Shown in pieces: positions 7,612-18,300 of a stretch of 64,000 nt of DNA. The position numbers were made by a program, and so were the translations under genes. Under the pieces are notes generated by a model. The model was given only the letters and a program-made list of their open reading frames with translations. It ran no database searches and was not told the DNA's origin. Numbering within the stretch: the first letter of the stretch is position 1; each line of letters opens with the position of its first letter. This stretch comes from Luteibacter jiangsuensis (GTDB lineage: Bacteria; Pseudomonadota; Gammaproteobacteria; Xanthomonadales; Rhodanobacteraceae), in assembly GCF_030812295.1 (NCBI RefSeq), contig NZ_JAUSSK010000002.1, forward strand, positions 712,001 to 776,000, written 5' to 3'.

Positions 7612-9534
7612 TTACTGGCGGTCGGCTTTCGCTTCGTCGAAATAGGTGTAGGTCTTGCCGTTGTCGTCGAGTCGCTTGGTTTTCAGGACGAACCGGTACG
7701 ACGTCCGGTTCATCGACGAACCGTCGGCGCGGCGGATATCGAGGCCGGTGGCGGTGTCGGTGGTCACGCTGGCGGCCTTCACCGACAGGCCTTCGGCGCC
7801 ACGGCCGGCCAGCCCTTCGCGCAGCACGCGCCCATCCGCCTTCCCCAGATCGAGCTTCAACAGCGATGCCAGCGTCGGCGCGAGGTCCACGTTACCGCTG
7901 GGCAGCTCGCTGTGCAGGCCCTGCCGGAAATCCGGACCGGTCGCGACGAGGAGGTTGTGCACGTCCACCGGACTGAAGCTGCCGTGCATGCCTCGTTCGT
8001 TCGACATGCTGGTGTACTCCGTGCCCTTGAATCCCTGCATCGTGGCATCGGCATCGAAGTCGTAGCTCACCACGATATCCGGTGCGCGTTTGTTGGCGAG
8101 GTGCACCGTCGCCAGCGGCAGCGTGCCGGGCAGCTTGCCGTAGCGGGTGTCGACGAAGATGGCACCGAAGGGCTCACGGCTCTGCAGGAAGCGAACGGCC
8201 TTCCGTACCAGATCGCGGTCGTGGGTGGGCTGGTAGAGGTATTCGCTGCCGCCGTTCGGGGCGATGACGAAGGCATCCTTCGGCAGCTCGGCCGGAACCT
8301 TGTAAGCGGGGGTCGTGTAAGGACCTGGCTTGCCGCAGATCCTGCCGTCGTCGTCGTAGCGGGTGGGGCGCAACGGGCTGCCATCGGCCTTCACGCCGGA
8401 CATCACGGGCGTGTAGATGCACCCGAACCCATCGAAAGCCACGAAACCCGCGCGGCTCATCTCGTCGGCGAGGCGGATGGCACCCGAGGTGGCATAGCCC
8501 CACTCGGCGTCGACGTGGCCCACTCGGCCGTCGTTGATGGTCCGTAGCGGAAAGAGGTCCACGGGCCCGGAAACGTTGCTGTGGGCATGGTCGGATACGA
8601 TGACGAGGTCGGTGTCGCCTTCCATGCCCAGCTCCTTCAATCGCGCCTGCAGCTTTCCCAGCAACTCGTCCTGCGCTCGCAGTGCAAGGTGGAAGTTCGG
8701 CGAGCCGACACCATAGGCATGCTCCGTGGAATCCGGATTGCGCAGCCAGACGAAGCTGATGTCCGGCTTCTCGACCGGCAGCACGTAATCGAGGAAAGCG
8801 TGCATCAGGTACGCGTTGGCCGCCGTCGGCGGTGCCCCTGCGCCATCGGACGCGTCCGAGGTGACGCCGTCCTTCAATGTCACCAGCGGGAGCGGGGCCG
8901 TCGGCGTGCCATTGTCCGGTTCGAGCTGGAAGCGATCCGGTTCATACGCGTGCACCGTGTTGGCGGGCAGGGGAAAGCCGGCACCGGCAAGCTTCTTCGC
9001 GAATGCCAATGGCAAGGCGACGTTCTCGTCGAGGATCGTGCCGCCTTCATGGATATCCTGCAGGAAGGCCGGGCCGGACTTGCCGACCACCGCCGTCTTC
9101 AGGCCCGCCTTGCGTGCCTTGCCGAGCAGCGTCGGTGCCTGCAACAGGTCATGGTCCCAGTGATCGTCCAGTGCGCGGAGGACGGCATAGTCCTCGGTGT
9201 AGACGGGCGCATTGAAGTCGCTTGGCGCGCCCTTGGCATCGAAGCCCCTGGCCCCCGGCGCCCAGAAGCGGTTACCGAAGAAGCCGATCGTGCCGGGGAA
9301 CGAGCCCGTGGCGAAACTCGATGCGTTGACCATGGTGAAGGTCGGGTAGGTCGCGTGGTTGTCCGCGAAGTAGGTGCCCTGCTTCACCAGCGCCGCGAGG
9401 TTTGGCGTGTCTTCCTCGCTGATCGCGTCCGGCCGCATGCCGTCCCAGACGAAGACGATGACGCGGTGTGCCGCGTGGGCCTCGACGGCGAGGGCCATGA
9501 GGCACAGGGCGGCCAGTCGGGCGAGTCGGCGCAT
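7612..9534 (-). CDS. Secreted type I phosphodiesterase/nucleotide pyrophosphatase family protein
   Basis: An alkaline-phosphatase superfamily enzyme of about 640 residues with signal peptide MRRLARLAALCLMALAVEAHA. Metal and nucleophile motifs are visible: VWDGMRPD near 30, ATYPTFTMVNASSF near 60 with a Thr as likely nucleophile, NPDSTEHAYG near 265, VSDHAHS near 310 and MHGSFSP near 515. The family hydrolyses nucleotide or other phosphodiesters outside the membrane; the exact substrate cannot be told. ATG at 9534 was chosen for the signal peptide, since the frame stays open far upstream. It is divergent from a TonB receptor-glpQ unit. Confidence 0.85.
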   Translation of the reverse strand: MRRLARLAALCLMALAVEAHAAHRVIVFVWDGMRPDAISEEDTPNLAALVKQGTYFADNHATYPTFTMVNASSFATGSFPGTIGFFGNRFWAPGARGFDAKGAPSDFNAPVYTEDYAVLRALDDHWDHDLLQAPTLLGKARKAGLKTAVVGKSGPAFLQDIHEGGTILDENVALPLAFAKKLAGAGFPLPANTVHAYEPDRFQLEPDNGTPTAPLPLVTLKDGVTSDASDGAGAPPTAANAYLMHAFLDYVLPVEKPDISFVWLRNPDSTEHAYGVGSPNFHLALRAQDELLGKLQARLKELGMEGDTDLVIVSDHAHSNVSGPVDLFPLRTINDGRVGHVDAEWGYATSGAIRLADEMSRAGFVAFDGFGCIYTPVMSGVKADGSPLRPTRYDDDGRICGKPGPYTTPAYKVPAELPKDAFVIAPNGGSEYLYQPTHDRDLVRKAVRFLQSREPFGAIFVDTRYGKLPGTLPLATVHLANKRAPDIVVSYDFDADATMQGFKGTEYTSMSNERGMHGSFSPVDVHNLLVATGPDFRQGLHSELPSGNVDLAPTLASLLKLDLGKADGRVLREGLAGRGAEGLSVKAASVTTDTATGLDIRRADGSSMNRTSYRFVLKTKRLDDNGKTYTYFDEAKADRQ

Positions 9535-9708
9535 GGGCGATTCCGTGAGGTTAAAAGGGGGAATGGTGACGCCATGATGTTGCAGTTCGGGGACGCTGTC
9601 CCGACTGCGAACCACGTCACCGCTTCGCCACATCTTCCCGTCACCGTAAAAAAACGTAAACACTTGCCAGTCACTCTCGTCCGCTTCCCCATGACGAGTT
9701 GCCTGTCG

Positions 9709-12000
9709 ATGACGTACTCCCGCCGCGCCCTGTTCCTCGCCCTCGCTTCCGCGCTCGCCTTCCAGGCCCAGGCCGACGATGCGCCGCCGCCGAAGACCCA
9801 GGACCTGGAAGCGGTTTCCGTCATCGGCCAGGGCGAGACACGCCAGGTGCAGCGTATCGTGCCGGAGGACCAGAAGGTGCTCCCGCCGGGGACCAGCCCG
9901 CAGAAGATCCTCAACCGCCTTCCCGGTGTATCGGTGCAATCGAACGACGCCTTCGGTGCCAACGAGGAATCGCAATCGATCACCTTGCGTGGTTTCAACA
10001 CCACTCGCCTGGGCTACACGCTCGATGGCCTGCCGCTCGGCGACAACGCCTACGGCAACTACAACGGCCTGAACATCTCGCGCGCGTTGTTGCCGGAGAA
10101 CATGGCCACCGTCGAGTTGTCCGAAGGGATCGCGGCGCTCGGCACGGCCTCCACCAGCAACCTCGGCGGCGCCATCCAGTATTTTTCGTCGGATCCGGCG
10201 AAGACCTTCGGCGGCAAGGTGGCGCAGACCTTCGGCAGCGACCACAACCGGCGTACCTATGCGCGCATCGACACCGGCGATTACAAGGGTTTCTCCATGT
10301 ACCTGTCCGGCGCCCACGCCGATGCGGACATGTGGGCACGCCCCGATTCGCCGACCAACACCAAGCAGTTCAACGGCAAGGCCGTCTACGAGTTCGGTGA
10401 AGGCAATCGCATCACCGGTTTCGCCGATACCTCGCGAACGAGCCAGGCCGACTACGCCTACCTCTCCAAGAGCGGCCTGAAGCGCGGTCTCGGCTGGGAC
10501 TGGAATCTCTATGCCCCCGACTGGAACCGCGCACTGGCGGCGGCCTACTGCGCCCCCGCGTATACCAAGGGTGGCGTGAGCGACCCGCGTTGTGGCTTCT
10601 CCGGTGGCGTGGACAACATCGACGACGCCTATTACCAGAGCCGCGCGTTGCGCCGCGACGATCTCTACTACCTCGCGGGCGACTTCACCGTCGCCGACGC
10701 GGCCACGCTGCATACCCAGGTCTACCACCACGAAAACGCCGGACAGGGCCACTGGTGGTCGCCGGGACAGAAGTCCAATCCAGGCACGCCGGACGAACTG
10801 CCGATCTCGATCCGCAGCACGAACTACACGATCAACCGTAACGGCGCCATCGCGTCGTTGTCGTGGGATCTGGGCAACCACCACGTGGAAGGTGGCGTCT
10901 GGTACGAAAAGAACGACCATCACGTCGAGCGCAATTTCTACTACATCGACGGGCCGGTCAGCGACGATCGCTACCTCTCCGATCCGGATCGGCGCCTGTT
11001 CGCGCAGGACTATACGATCACCACCAAGCAGGCCTACCTGCAGGACAGCTTCAAGGCGCTCGACGACCGTCTCAGCATCGACGTGGGCGTGAAGAGTCCG
11101 CACACCACCATGAAAGCGGTCGAACTGCCCGGCGTGGAAGGCCCCTATGCCAATGGCACCCTGAAAGCGGGCAAGTCACTGCTGCCGCAGGCCGGGCTGG
11201 CGTTCCAGCTGGCGCCGGGCCAGGAGATCTTCCTTTCCTATGCCAAGAACATCGCCGCCTTCCAGGGCGGTGGCGCGGGTGGCCCGTTGTCGGTGTCGCA
11301 AGCCGCCTTCGACGGCACGAAATCGAACCTGAAGCCCGAGCAGTCGCGTTCGATCGACGGCGGCTTCCGCAGCGTCGGCGAGGGATACGAGGCATCGGTC
11401 GCGTTGTACGACGTGAAGTTCGACAACCGCCTGCTCTCGCTCAACCCCTGCCCGAGCATCGAGGTGGGTACGCGCCCGGAATGCAATACCGCCTTCGTCA
11501 ACGTCGGCTCGGTGAGCAGCCGCGGTGCGGAGTTCACCTTCATCTGGAAGCCCGTGCGCGGTTTCGAGTGGTATAACTCGGCGTCGTTCAATGATTCCAC
11601 GTACGACGACAACTACGTCGCCAACGGCAAGGTCGTTCCGGTGAAGGACAAGACCACGGTGGACACGCCCAGGCGCATGTTCGCCAGCGAGATCAGCTGG
11701 ACCTCGGGCCCCTGGTCGGCCAGTCTGCGCGGCAAGTACACCGGCAAGCGCTACTACACCTATACGAATGACCAGAGCGTGGCCGGTGCGACCTCCTTCG
11801 ACTTCGGCGCCAGCTACGACTTCGGTCCCGTCGCCAGCCTGAAGGCGCTGACCCTGGCCCTCAACATCACCAACCTCACGGACCACCGCTACGCGACGAA
11901 CCTCACCGCGTTCGCCGCGACGGACCCGCAAGGCCGTGCCCTGGCGTTCCACGCCAGTGCGCCGCGGCAGAGCTTCCTCACCCTGACGGCGGATTTCTGA
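9709..12000 (+). CDS. TonB-dependent outer-membrane receptor (phosphoester-linked)
   Basis: A 763-residue receptor with signal peptide MTYSRRALFLALASALAFQAQA. A plug domain follows (SPQKILNRLPGVSVQSND near 70, TLRGFNTTRLGYTLDGLPLG near 100), then a 22-strand-type barrel ending in an aromatic residue (LTADF). ATG at 9709 gives the cleanest signal peptide; an in-frame ATG at 9691 adds six residues. The stop overlaps the glpQ start by one base, so the two are co-transcribed. With the neighbouring phosphoesterases this suggests uptake of an organophosphate, an inference from context. Confidence 0.88.
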   Translation: MTYSRRALFLALASALAFQAQADDAPPPKTQDLEAVSVIGQGETRQVQRIVPEDQKVLPPGTSPQKILNRLPGVSVQSNDAFGANEESQSITLRGFNTTRLGYTLDGLPLGDNAYGNYNGLNISRALLPENMATVELSEGIAALGTASTSNLGGAIQYFSSDPAKTFGGKVAQTFGSDHNRRTYARIDTGDYKGFSMYLSGAHADADMWARPDSPTNTKQFNGKAVYEFGEGNRITGFADTSRTSQADYAYLSKSGLKRGLGWDWNLYAPDWNRALAAAYCAPAYTKGGVSDPRCGFSGGVDNIDDAYYQSRALRRDDLYYLAGDFTVADAATLHTQVYHHENAGQGHWWSPGQKSNPGTPDELPISIRSTNYTINRNGAIASLSWDLGNHHVEGGVWYEKNDHHVERNFYYIDGPVSDDRYLSDPDRRLFAQDYTITTKQAYLQDSFKALDDRLSIDVGVKSPHTTMKAVELPGVEGPYANGTLKAGKSLLPQAGLAFQLAPGQEIFLSYAKNIAAFQGGGAGGPLSVSQAAFDGTKSNLKPEQSRSIDGGFRSVGEGYEASVALYDVKFDNRLLSLNPCPSIEVGTRPECNTAFVNVGSVSSRGAEFTFIWKPVRGFEWYNSASFNDSTYDDNYVANGKVVPVKDKTTVDTPRRMFASEISWTSGPWSASLRGKYTGKRYYTYTNDQSVAGATSFDFGASYDFGPVASLKALTLALNITNLTDHRYATNLTAFAATDPQGRALAFHASAPRQSFLTLTADF

Positions 12001-13097
12001 TGAAGGCGTTTGCTCTATCCTCGTGCGTTGTGTTCCTCGCCCTTGGAGCGATCCCGATGCCCACGACCGCCGCCCCGGTGACGCCGCTCGCCGCGAAGGT
12101 CCTCGTCATCGGCCATCGTGGCGCCAGCGCCCTGCGGCCCGAGCACACCCTGGCGTCGTACGCGGTGGCCATCGAGGACGGCGCGGATTTCGTCGAGCCG
12201 GACCTTGTCTCGACCAAGGACGGCGTACTGGTCGTCCGCCACGAGAACGAGATCGGCGGTACCACCGATGTCGCCGTCCATCCGGAATTCGCTGGCCGGC
12301 GTACCACGAAGACGGTCGACGGCGTGACGATCACGGGCTGGTTCACCGAGGATTTCACCCTGGCCGAACTGAAGACCTTGCGTGCCCGGGAGCGCCTTGC
12401 CGATATCCGCAAGGCCAACACGGCGTTCGACGGGCAGTTCAGCGTGCCGACTTTCGACGAGATGATCGAGTTCGTCGCCGCCGAGGCCTCGGCCCGCCAC
12501 CGGGTCATCGGCATCATTCCCGAGATCAAGCATTCCACCTATTTCCGTGGCCTTGGCCTGCCGATGGAGGACAAGGTGCTGGCAACCCTGGACGTCCATG
12601 CCTACACGCGCGTCGCGCCGGTGGAGATCCAGTCCTTCGAGGTCGGCAACCTGAAGTACCTGCGCGGGAAGCTGGGCAAGGGTCATCCCAACATCCGCCT
12701 GCTGCAGCTGATGGACGATGCGGCGGAGCATCCGGCCGACGAGCCGTCGATCACGTACGGCAAGATGATGACCCCCTCAGGCCTGAAGGCCATTGCCGCT
12801 TACGCGGACGCGATCGGTCCATCCACGCGGAGCATCATTCCGCTGGGCAAGGACGGCCGGCTGGCGCCCGTGGCATCGCTGGTTCGTGACGCGCATGCCG
12901 CAGGGCTCGAGGTCCATCCGTACACCTTCCGTCCTGAAAATCGCTTCCTGGCCGCGGATTTCCGCAATGGCGCCGGCGATGCCGCGCGCAACGAAGCCGG
13001 TTCGGTGGCGGAGATACGCGCCTACCTGGCCACTGGCATCGATGCGTTCTTCACCGATGACCCGGCCCTGGGGCGCAAGGCTCTCGACGAACGCTGA
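12000..13097 (+). CDS. glpQ: Periplasmic glycerophosphodiester phosphodiesterase
   Basis: Splits glycerophosphodiesters to glycerol-3-phosphate and an alcohol. The 365-residue protein has a signal peptide to about residue 25 and the GDPD signature VIGHRGASALRPEHTLASY near 40. EPDLVSTKDG and VVRHENEIGG near 65-85 are the catalytic and metal region. EIKHSTYF near 178 and HPYTFRPEN near 305 also match periplasmic GlpQ. It overlaps the upstream receptor gene by one base (TGATG). Confidence 0.93.
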   Translation: MKAFALSSCVVFLALGAIPMPTTAAPVTPLAAKVLVIGHRGASALRPEHTLASYAVAIEDGADFVEPDLVSTKDGVLVVRHENEIGGTTDVAVHPEFAGRRTTKTVDGVTITGWFTEDFTLAELKTLRARERLADIRKANTAFDGQFSVPTFDEMIEFVAAEASARHRVIGIIPEIKHSTYFRGLGLPMEDKVLATLDVHAYTRVAPVEIQSFEVGNLKYLRGKLGKGHPNIRLLQLMDDAAEHPADEPSITYGKMMTPSGLKAIAAYADAIGPSTRSIIPLGKDGRLAPVASLVRDAHAAGLEVHPYTFRPENRFLAADFRNGAGDAARNEAGSVAEIRAYLATGIDAFFTDDPALGRKALDER

Positions 13098-13180
13098 CAC
13101 GGCGCATCGGCCCGCGCTGACGACACTCCGGGCTTGCCCGGCTATGATCCCCGGTCAGCCAGCCCCAGGGGATCCACCCG

Positions 13181-14689
13181 ATGTCGTTAGCGAAGTTCCT
13201 CCGCCACAAGTCCGTCGAGCAGCTCCAGGCCGAAGTCGGCCAGCGCACGGACTTCCGGCGCGTGCTGGGTCTGTGGCAGCTCACGGCGATCGGTATCGGC
13301 GGCATCATCGGCGTGGGCATCTTCGTGCTCGCGGGTCAGCAGGCCGCGCTCAACGCGGGGCCTGCCGTGGCCCTGAGCTTCATCATCGCCGGCTTCGGCA
13401 GCGCCTGCGCGGCTCTCTGCTATGCCGAGTTCGCCGGCCTGATCCCGGTCACGGGCAGCGCCTACACCTATGGCTATGCGGTGCTTGGTGAGGGAGCGGC
13501 CTGGATCATCGGCTGGGATCTCCTCCTCGAATACGCGCTGGTGGTCGCCGTGGTGGCGATCGGCTGGTCCGGCTACGTGCAGGTATTGCTGGCCAGCGCC
13601 GGCGTACACCTGCCGGAATGGGCGCAGAAGAGCATGAGCGCCGACACCATGAAGTATTTCTGGCAGCAGGGGCTGGGTTCGCTGGGCGTCTCGTTCGCCG
13701 AGCCCGTCGCCGCGCCGACCGATGGTCATCGCTTCAACGTGATCGCGGCCGGCATCTCGCTGCTGGTAGCGATCCTCCTCTCGGTGCGCACGGAGTGGGG
13801 CGCGCGCCTGAACACCCTCATCGTGGGCATCAAGGTGCTCGGCGTGGCACTGGTGATCGGTGTCGGTGCCTTCTTCATCAATACGGCCAACTGGCACCCG
13901 TTCATTCCGGAGCGGATCTTCGACGACAAGGGCGTCGGCCATTTTGGCTGGCACGGCGTGCTCACCGGCGCGAGCGTGGTCTTCTTCGCCGTGTTCGGCT
14001 ACGACACGCTCACCACGGCGGCCGAGGAAGCGAAGAATCCGCAACGCGACCTGCCGCGCGCGGTGCTGCTTTCGCTGGCCGTGGCCATGGTGCTCTACAT
14101 TGCCGTGTCCCTCGTGCTCACCGGCATCGTTCCCTATGCCACGCTGAGTGGCGAGGCCTCGGTGTCCGATGCGTTCAACGCGATCGGCCTGCCCTGGTTG
14201 AGCAACGTGATCGCCGTCGCCGCCGTTATCGGCGTGATCAGCGTGCTGTTCGCCTTCATGCTCGGTGCGGCGCGGATCTGGTTCGCGCTCTCGCGCGACG
14301 GCCTGCTCCCCGCATGGTTCGCCCGCGTGCATCCGCGCTTCGGTACGCCGGCACGGCCGACCATGATCCTCGGCATCTTCACCGCGATCGTCGCTGGCCT
14401 GCTGCCGATCGGTGAGGTGGCCGAACTGGTGAACATCGGCACGCTCAGCGCCTTCATCCTCATTTGCGCGTCGGTCCTGGTACTGCGCGTGCGCAAGCCG
14501 GACCTGGAGCGCAAGTTCCGCACGCCGGCCGTGTGGTTCGTGGCGCCGCTGGGCATCCTGTTCTCGCTGGCACTGATCTGGGGCTTGCCCTGGATCACCT
14601 TCGAGCGGTTCGCCATCTGGATGGGCATCGGTTTGATCGTGTACTTCACCTATGGCGTGAAGCACAGCCGCCTCAATAGCGGGAAGTGA
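13181..14689 (+). CDS. APC-family amino acid permease (cationic amino acid transporter type)
   Basis: A 502-residue inner-membrane protein with about 12-14 hydrophobic segments. The APC signature GIGGIIGVGIFVLAGQQAA lies near residue 40 and AALCYAEFAGLIPVTGSAYTY near 85. FFAVFGYDTLTTAAEEAKNP near 270 is characteristic of the CAT/YhdG group. Substrate is probably a cationic or small neutral amino acid. It follows glpQ on the same strand after about 80 bases, and nothing else ties the two. Confidence 0.9.
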   Translation: MSLAKFLRHKSVEQLQAEVGQRTDFRRVLGLWQLTAIGIGGIIGVGIFVLAGQQAALNAGPAVALSFIIAGFGSACAALCYAEFAGLIPVTGSAYTYGYAVLGEGAAWIIGWDLLLEYALVVAVVAIGWSGYVQVLLASAGVHLPEWAQKSMSADTMKYFWQQGLGSLGVSFAEPVAAPTDGHRFNVIAAGISLLVAILLSVRTEWGARLNTLIVGIKVLGVALVIGVGAFFINTANWHPFIPERIFDDKGVGHFGWHGVLTGASVVFFAVFGYDTLTTAAEEAKNPQRDLPRAVLLSLAVAMVLYIAVSLVLTGIVPYATLSGEASVSDAFNAIGLPWLSNVIAVAAVIGVISVLFAFMLGAARIWFALSRDGLLPAWFARVHPRFGTPARPTMILGIFTAIVAGLLPIGEVAELVNIGTLSAFILICASVLVLRVRKPDLERKFRTPAVWFVAPLGILFSLALIWGLPWITFERFAIWMGIGLIVYFTYGVKHSRLNSGK

Positions 14690-14763
14690 TCGAAGGGGAC
14701 GCCCGCGCAGGCATAATGTGCCCGCCGACGTGGATCGGCATGGATCAGTCAGGGGAGAGGAAG

Positions 14764-15270
14764 ATGGGAAAGGGGATGCTTGCCGCATTGATGATGCTGG
14801 CCGTCGCGCCGGCGGCATACGCGGCGGATGGCGTGACGGTACCGAGGCCGGTGGCTTTCAACGAGGACGCGGAGATTCCAAAGGCCGTTCGTGCCGAATG
14901 CAAGCTCGACGAGGATCTGCCCGATGCGATAGCCGCCGCGGCGAAGGAGGCCAGCGTGCCGGTGACTTTCGCGCCGCAGGTGACGAGCGCCACGGCGGGA
15001 CGCGCGCTGGAAATCGAGATCACCGACGTCGCCGCCGACGGCAACGGCTTCATTGGACACCGCAAGTCGATGTCGGTCCGGGGCAAGCTGTACGACAACG
15101 GCCAGGTCGTCGGCAGCTTCAAGGCGCGGCGCACTTCGATGGGCGGAGCGTTCGGTGGTTTCAAGGGGAACTGCGCGGTGCTGTCGCGCACCGTGAACGC
15201 GATCGGTGAGGACATTGGCGGCTGGCTGGCCGCGCCGAAGATGGATTCGCGATTGGGTGACCTGGAGTAA
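14764..15270 (+). CDS. Secreted hypothetical protein
   Basis: A 168-residue protein with signal peptide MGKGMLAALMMLAVAPAAYA. ATG at 14764 was chosen because of the signal peptide and a purine-rich ribosome-binding site (GGGAGAGGAAG) just upstream; a frame start at 14686 lacks both. Two Cys (near 45 and 136) may form a disulfide. The mature part has alternating beta-like segments (LEIEITDV, SVRGKLYDNG). It resembles small periplasmic proteins of the DUF4410 kind, but this assignment is weak and no function is proposed. Confidence 0.7.
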   Translation: MGKGMLAALMMLAVAPAAYAADGVTVPRPVAFNEDAEIPKAVRAECKLDEDLPDAIAAAAKEASVPVTFAPQVTSATAGRALEIEITDVAADGNGFIGHRKSMSVRGKLYDNGQVVGSFKARRTSMGGAFGGFKGNCAVLSRTVNAIGEDIGGWLAAPKMDSRLGDLE

Positions 15271-15304
15271 CCCGGCACCCGCGTGGCTCCGGGCCATGTA
15301 TATC

Positions 15305-15330
15305 GGGGGCGGTCCGACAGGGCCGCCCCC
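15305..15330. terminator. GC-rich hairpin between convergent genes
   Basis: GGGGGCGG and CCGCCCCC pair around a loop of about ten bases between the hypothetical gene and the Oar-like receptor, which converge. Only a short T stretch follows on the plus strand, so it may act as a two-way terminator. Confidence 0.6.
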
Positions 15331-15355
15331 GCTGTGTTTCCGAAGCGTGTCGACG

Positions 15356-18300
15356 TCAGTAGTCGTAGTTCACGCTAAGCCGCACGTAGCGCGGAAGCTG
15401 ACGCGAGGTCGGCGTTCCATATAGCGGATTGGCCAGGTTGGGATTGGATTCGGCGTTGGGATAGATGCCGATCACCTTCTGTTCGTTGAGCACGTTGAAC
15501 ACGTTGGCGTTGAACGCCAGTTTCGAATCGGCGAAGGCCGGACGATAGGTGACGCCGAGATCGATCTGGCGCACCCAGGGCAGGCGCCCATGGCTTCCCG
15601 GCGGCGAGGGCAGGCCATTGCAGAAGTGGTAGCTGTTGCCGTAGCCGGCGGGATCGGTGCGATCGATGCCGAAATAACCGAGGCAAGGTTTCGGCGCGCC
15701 CGAGATCATGCTGAGGTTACCGCTGACCAGCCACTCGGGCGTGAACTCGTAGTAGCCGAAGAACTTCAGCTGGTGCTTGTGATCGTTGTTCTGCACCCCG
15801 TTCGTATTGACCATGATGTACGAGTTGTCCCAGTCCTGCGTCGTCGAAACCGCAGTCTGGCCCGTGCCGCGCGATTCGCGGTAGAGGTCCGAGCGCAGCT
15901 GGCCTTCCGTATTGCCGTAGCTTCGCGAGAAGGTGTAGCTGACCTTGCCGTACCAGCCGTTGCTGAAGGGATGCTCGAGGAAGGTCTCCAGCGAGTAGTA
16001 GCGCCGCTTCAACCGGTCGAAGCCGAACTCCTTGTTCGAGAGCGGTACGCTCACGTAGTTGCCCGAGGTGTCGACGAGGTTGAACGTGTTCGCCTTGCCC
16101 GGGTTGAACAGCCAGCAGCTCACGGGGTTGCTGTCGGTGGTGACGTCGTAGCCGAGCGACTGGGCCTTGGCCAGTACCAGGTCGATGTCGCAATAGTCGT
16201 CGATGGCGTTGCGCAGGATGCGCTGCGTGGCCTTCGCGCCGTAGACCCAGTCGGTGCCCAGCGTCTTGGTGAAGCCGAGGATGAACTCGTCCTGGTATTC
16301 GGACTTCAGGCCCTTGGTCGTGACCGTCTTCGGATCGGGCAGTTGTCCAAAGGTATTGTTCGCCGCGACCGGCGGTGAGATGGTGGTAAGGCCGGTCGGC
16401 GTGCCATCGGCGGCGATGCCGCCGTAGGTGAAGTATTGCGAGGTGGTGAGTGCGCCGCCCGCGGCGTTCAGCGCCGGGTTGAGTGGCAGGCCCAGGTAAT
16501 ACCGGCCCGCGTTGGCGTACACCTTGAACGTCGCGTCACCGTATACGTCCCAGCTGGCGCCAAGGCGCGGCGCCCACTGCGGCTTGTGCTGGGTGATGAA
16601 CGCATCGCCATCCGCATTGAAGTTCTGGAACTGATCGTTGCGCAAGCCCACCGAGAGCAGCCAGCGATCGTTGATCTGCCACTTGTCCTCGATGTATTGC
16701 GCGCGCTGCGTCGATCGCACGGTGGCGAGGCTGCTGCTGATGTTCTGCACCACGTAATAGCCTTCGGCGCCGTTGGGGAAGCCGCCCGTGGCCGGTACGC
16801 CGAGTCCTGTGGAGATGGGCGTGTCGGGATCGCCCTGACCATAGGTCCACGAGTAGCCCGGGCCCGAGGTGACCGAGCCCTGGTCGAGTGCCGTCGCGGT
16901 CTGGTTGTCGATGCCGGCGGTGATCGTGTGGTCGCCGATCTTATAGGTGATGTCGAACCGCGTGTTGGTGGTGCGGTTGCCGCGCCCGGAAGGAATAAGG
17001 CTCGATACCGTCTGGCTGTTGCCGCGCCCGGTACCGCCGTTCAGCGCCGGATTCTGGTTGACCAGGCCGTCCACATAGGTGAGCGAGGGATCGTACCCGC
17101 CCGGTGCATCGTAGTCGGTGGTATGCAGCTTGCCGTAGAGGGCGGTGATGGTGAGGTCATCGGTGATATAGCCGGTGTACTTCGCCGTCCAGAGGTTGCC
17201 GCCGGTCTTGATATCGTCGTCCTGGCCGATGCGGGCGAGACGCGTGCGGCTGTTGTAATCGTAGTTGTAGATGCTGCCCGAGGTTTCGTACTTGTCCGAT
17301 GCGCCGGTCACTTCGAGGATATTGTTATCCGTGATGTTCCAGTCGACCTTTCCGTACCAGCGCGGCGAGTTGTACCGGTAGTCCACGTACGGTTTGGTGC
17401 TCGTGTACCCGCTGACGGGATTAACCGTATTACCTTCCTGCCGCTGGAATTCCCCGGCGACGAAAACGAACAGCTTGTCCTTGATCAGTGGTCCGCCGGC
17501 ATAGGCACTCACCGTCGTGCTGTCGTAGTCGTTCTCGCTGTCCGGCGAGTACAGCGAGCCCGCGCGCGGGGAGGCGGGAAGGCCGTTCTCGAAGTAGCGG
17601 TCGCGCTGGCTGGCGCGCGCGAAGCCTGGCTCCCACAGCACCTGTGCGCCGAAGTGCCATTCGTTCGTACCTCGCTTGCCGACCACGTTGATCACGCCGC
17701 CGTCGGAACGCCCGTACTGGGCGCTGTAGCCACCGGTATAGACCTCCTGCTGGTCGATGGCACCGTAAGGCAATGACAGGCCGCCGAACCCGCGCAACGG
17801 ATCGGTCGTGGCGAAGCCGTTCACGTAATAAGCGTTCTCGCTGGCCGCCGAGCCACCGAAGCTCACCAGTGAATTGCCCGTGGGGCCCTTGAAGCTGCCG
17901 CCGTTGTTGACCACGCCCGGTGCGAGCAGGGCGATGGCTTCCGAATTGCGGCCCAGCGGCAGGCGGGCCAGCTGCTCGGACGTGACCACGGTGCGGGAAT
18001 CGATGGTGGAGACGTCGATCTTCGGCAAGGCCGATGCGGAGACGGTCACGCCACTGAGTGTCTGGGCATCGCTGGGTGCGAACGAGACCTCGGTGCCGGC
18101 ACCGACCTTGAGCACGATGTTCTGTCGCGTATCGACGGTCTGCCCATTGGCGCGCAAGCTGACCGTATAGGTGCCCAGCGGCAACTGACCCACGGAGTAC
18201 CTGCCGCGGTCGTCCACCGGGATTTCGCGGCTGAGGCCGGTATCGCTGGTGACCACCACCGTCTGGCCCGCGGCCACGGGGGCCTGTCCGAAGATGCCGC

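Noticed and set aside
9614-9631. Possible Pho box (ACGTCAC-CGCT-TCGCCAC) upstream of the TonB receptor-glpQ unit
   Set aside because: The 7-4-7 spacing is right but only about half of the consensus bases match, too weak to annotate without a profile search.
8581-9708. Plus-strand frame open upstream of the TonB receptor
   Set aside because: It is antisense to the phosphodiesterase gene, and the receptor signal peptide begins at 9709. The open frame is a GC-rich codon shadow.
9535-11103. Minus-strand frame of the phosphodiesterase stays open far upstream, suggesting a 1163-residue protein
   Set aside because: The upstream part is antisense to the TonB receptor gene and lacks domain character. 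The signal peptide starts at 9534, which is the true start.
13187-14818. 543-residue minus-strand frame opposite the amino acid permease
   Set aside because: Low-complexity Arg/His/Glu composition with no motif; the plus strand encodes a clear APC transporter.
16436-17776. 446-residue plus-strand frame opposite the Oar-like receptor
   Set aside because: Antisense shadow of a receptor with good barrel and plug motifs; no ribosome-binding site or family.
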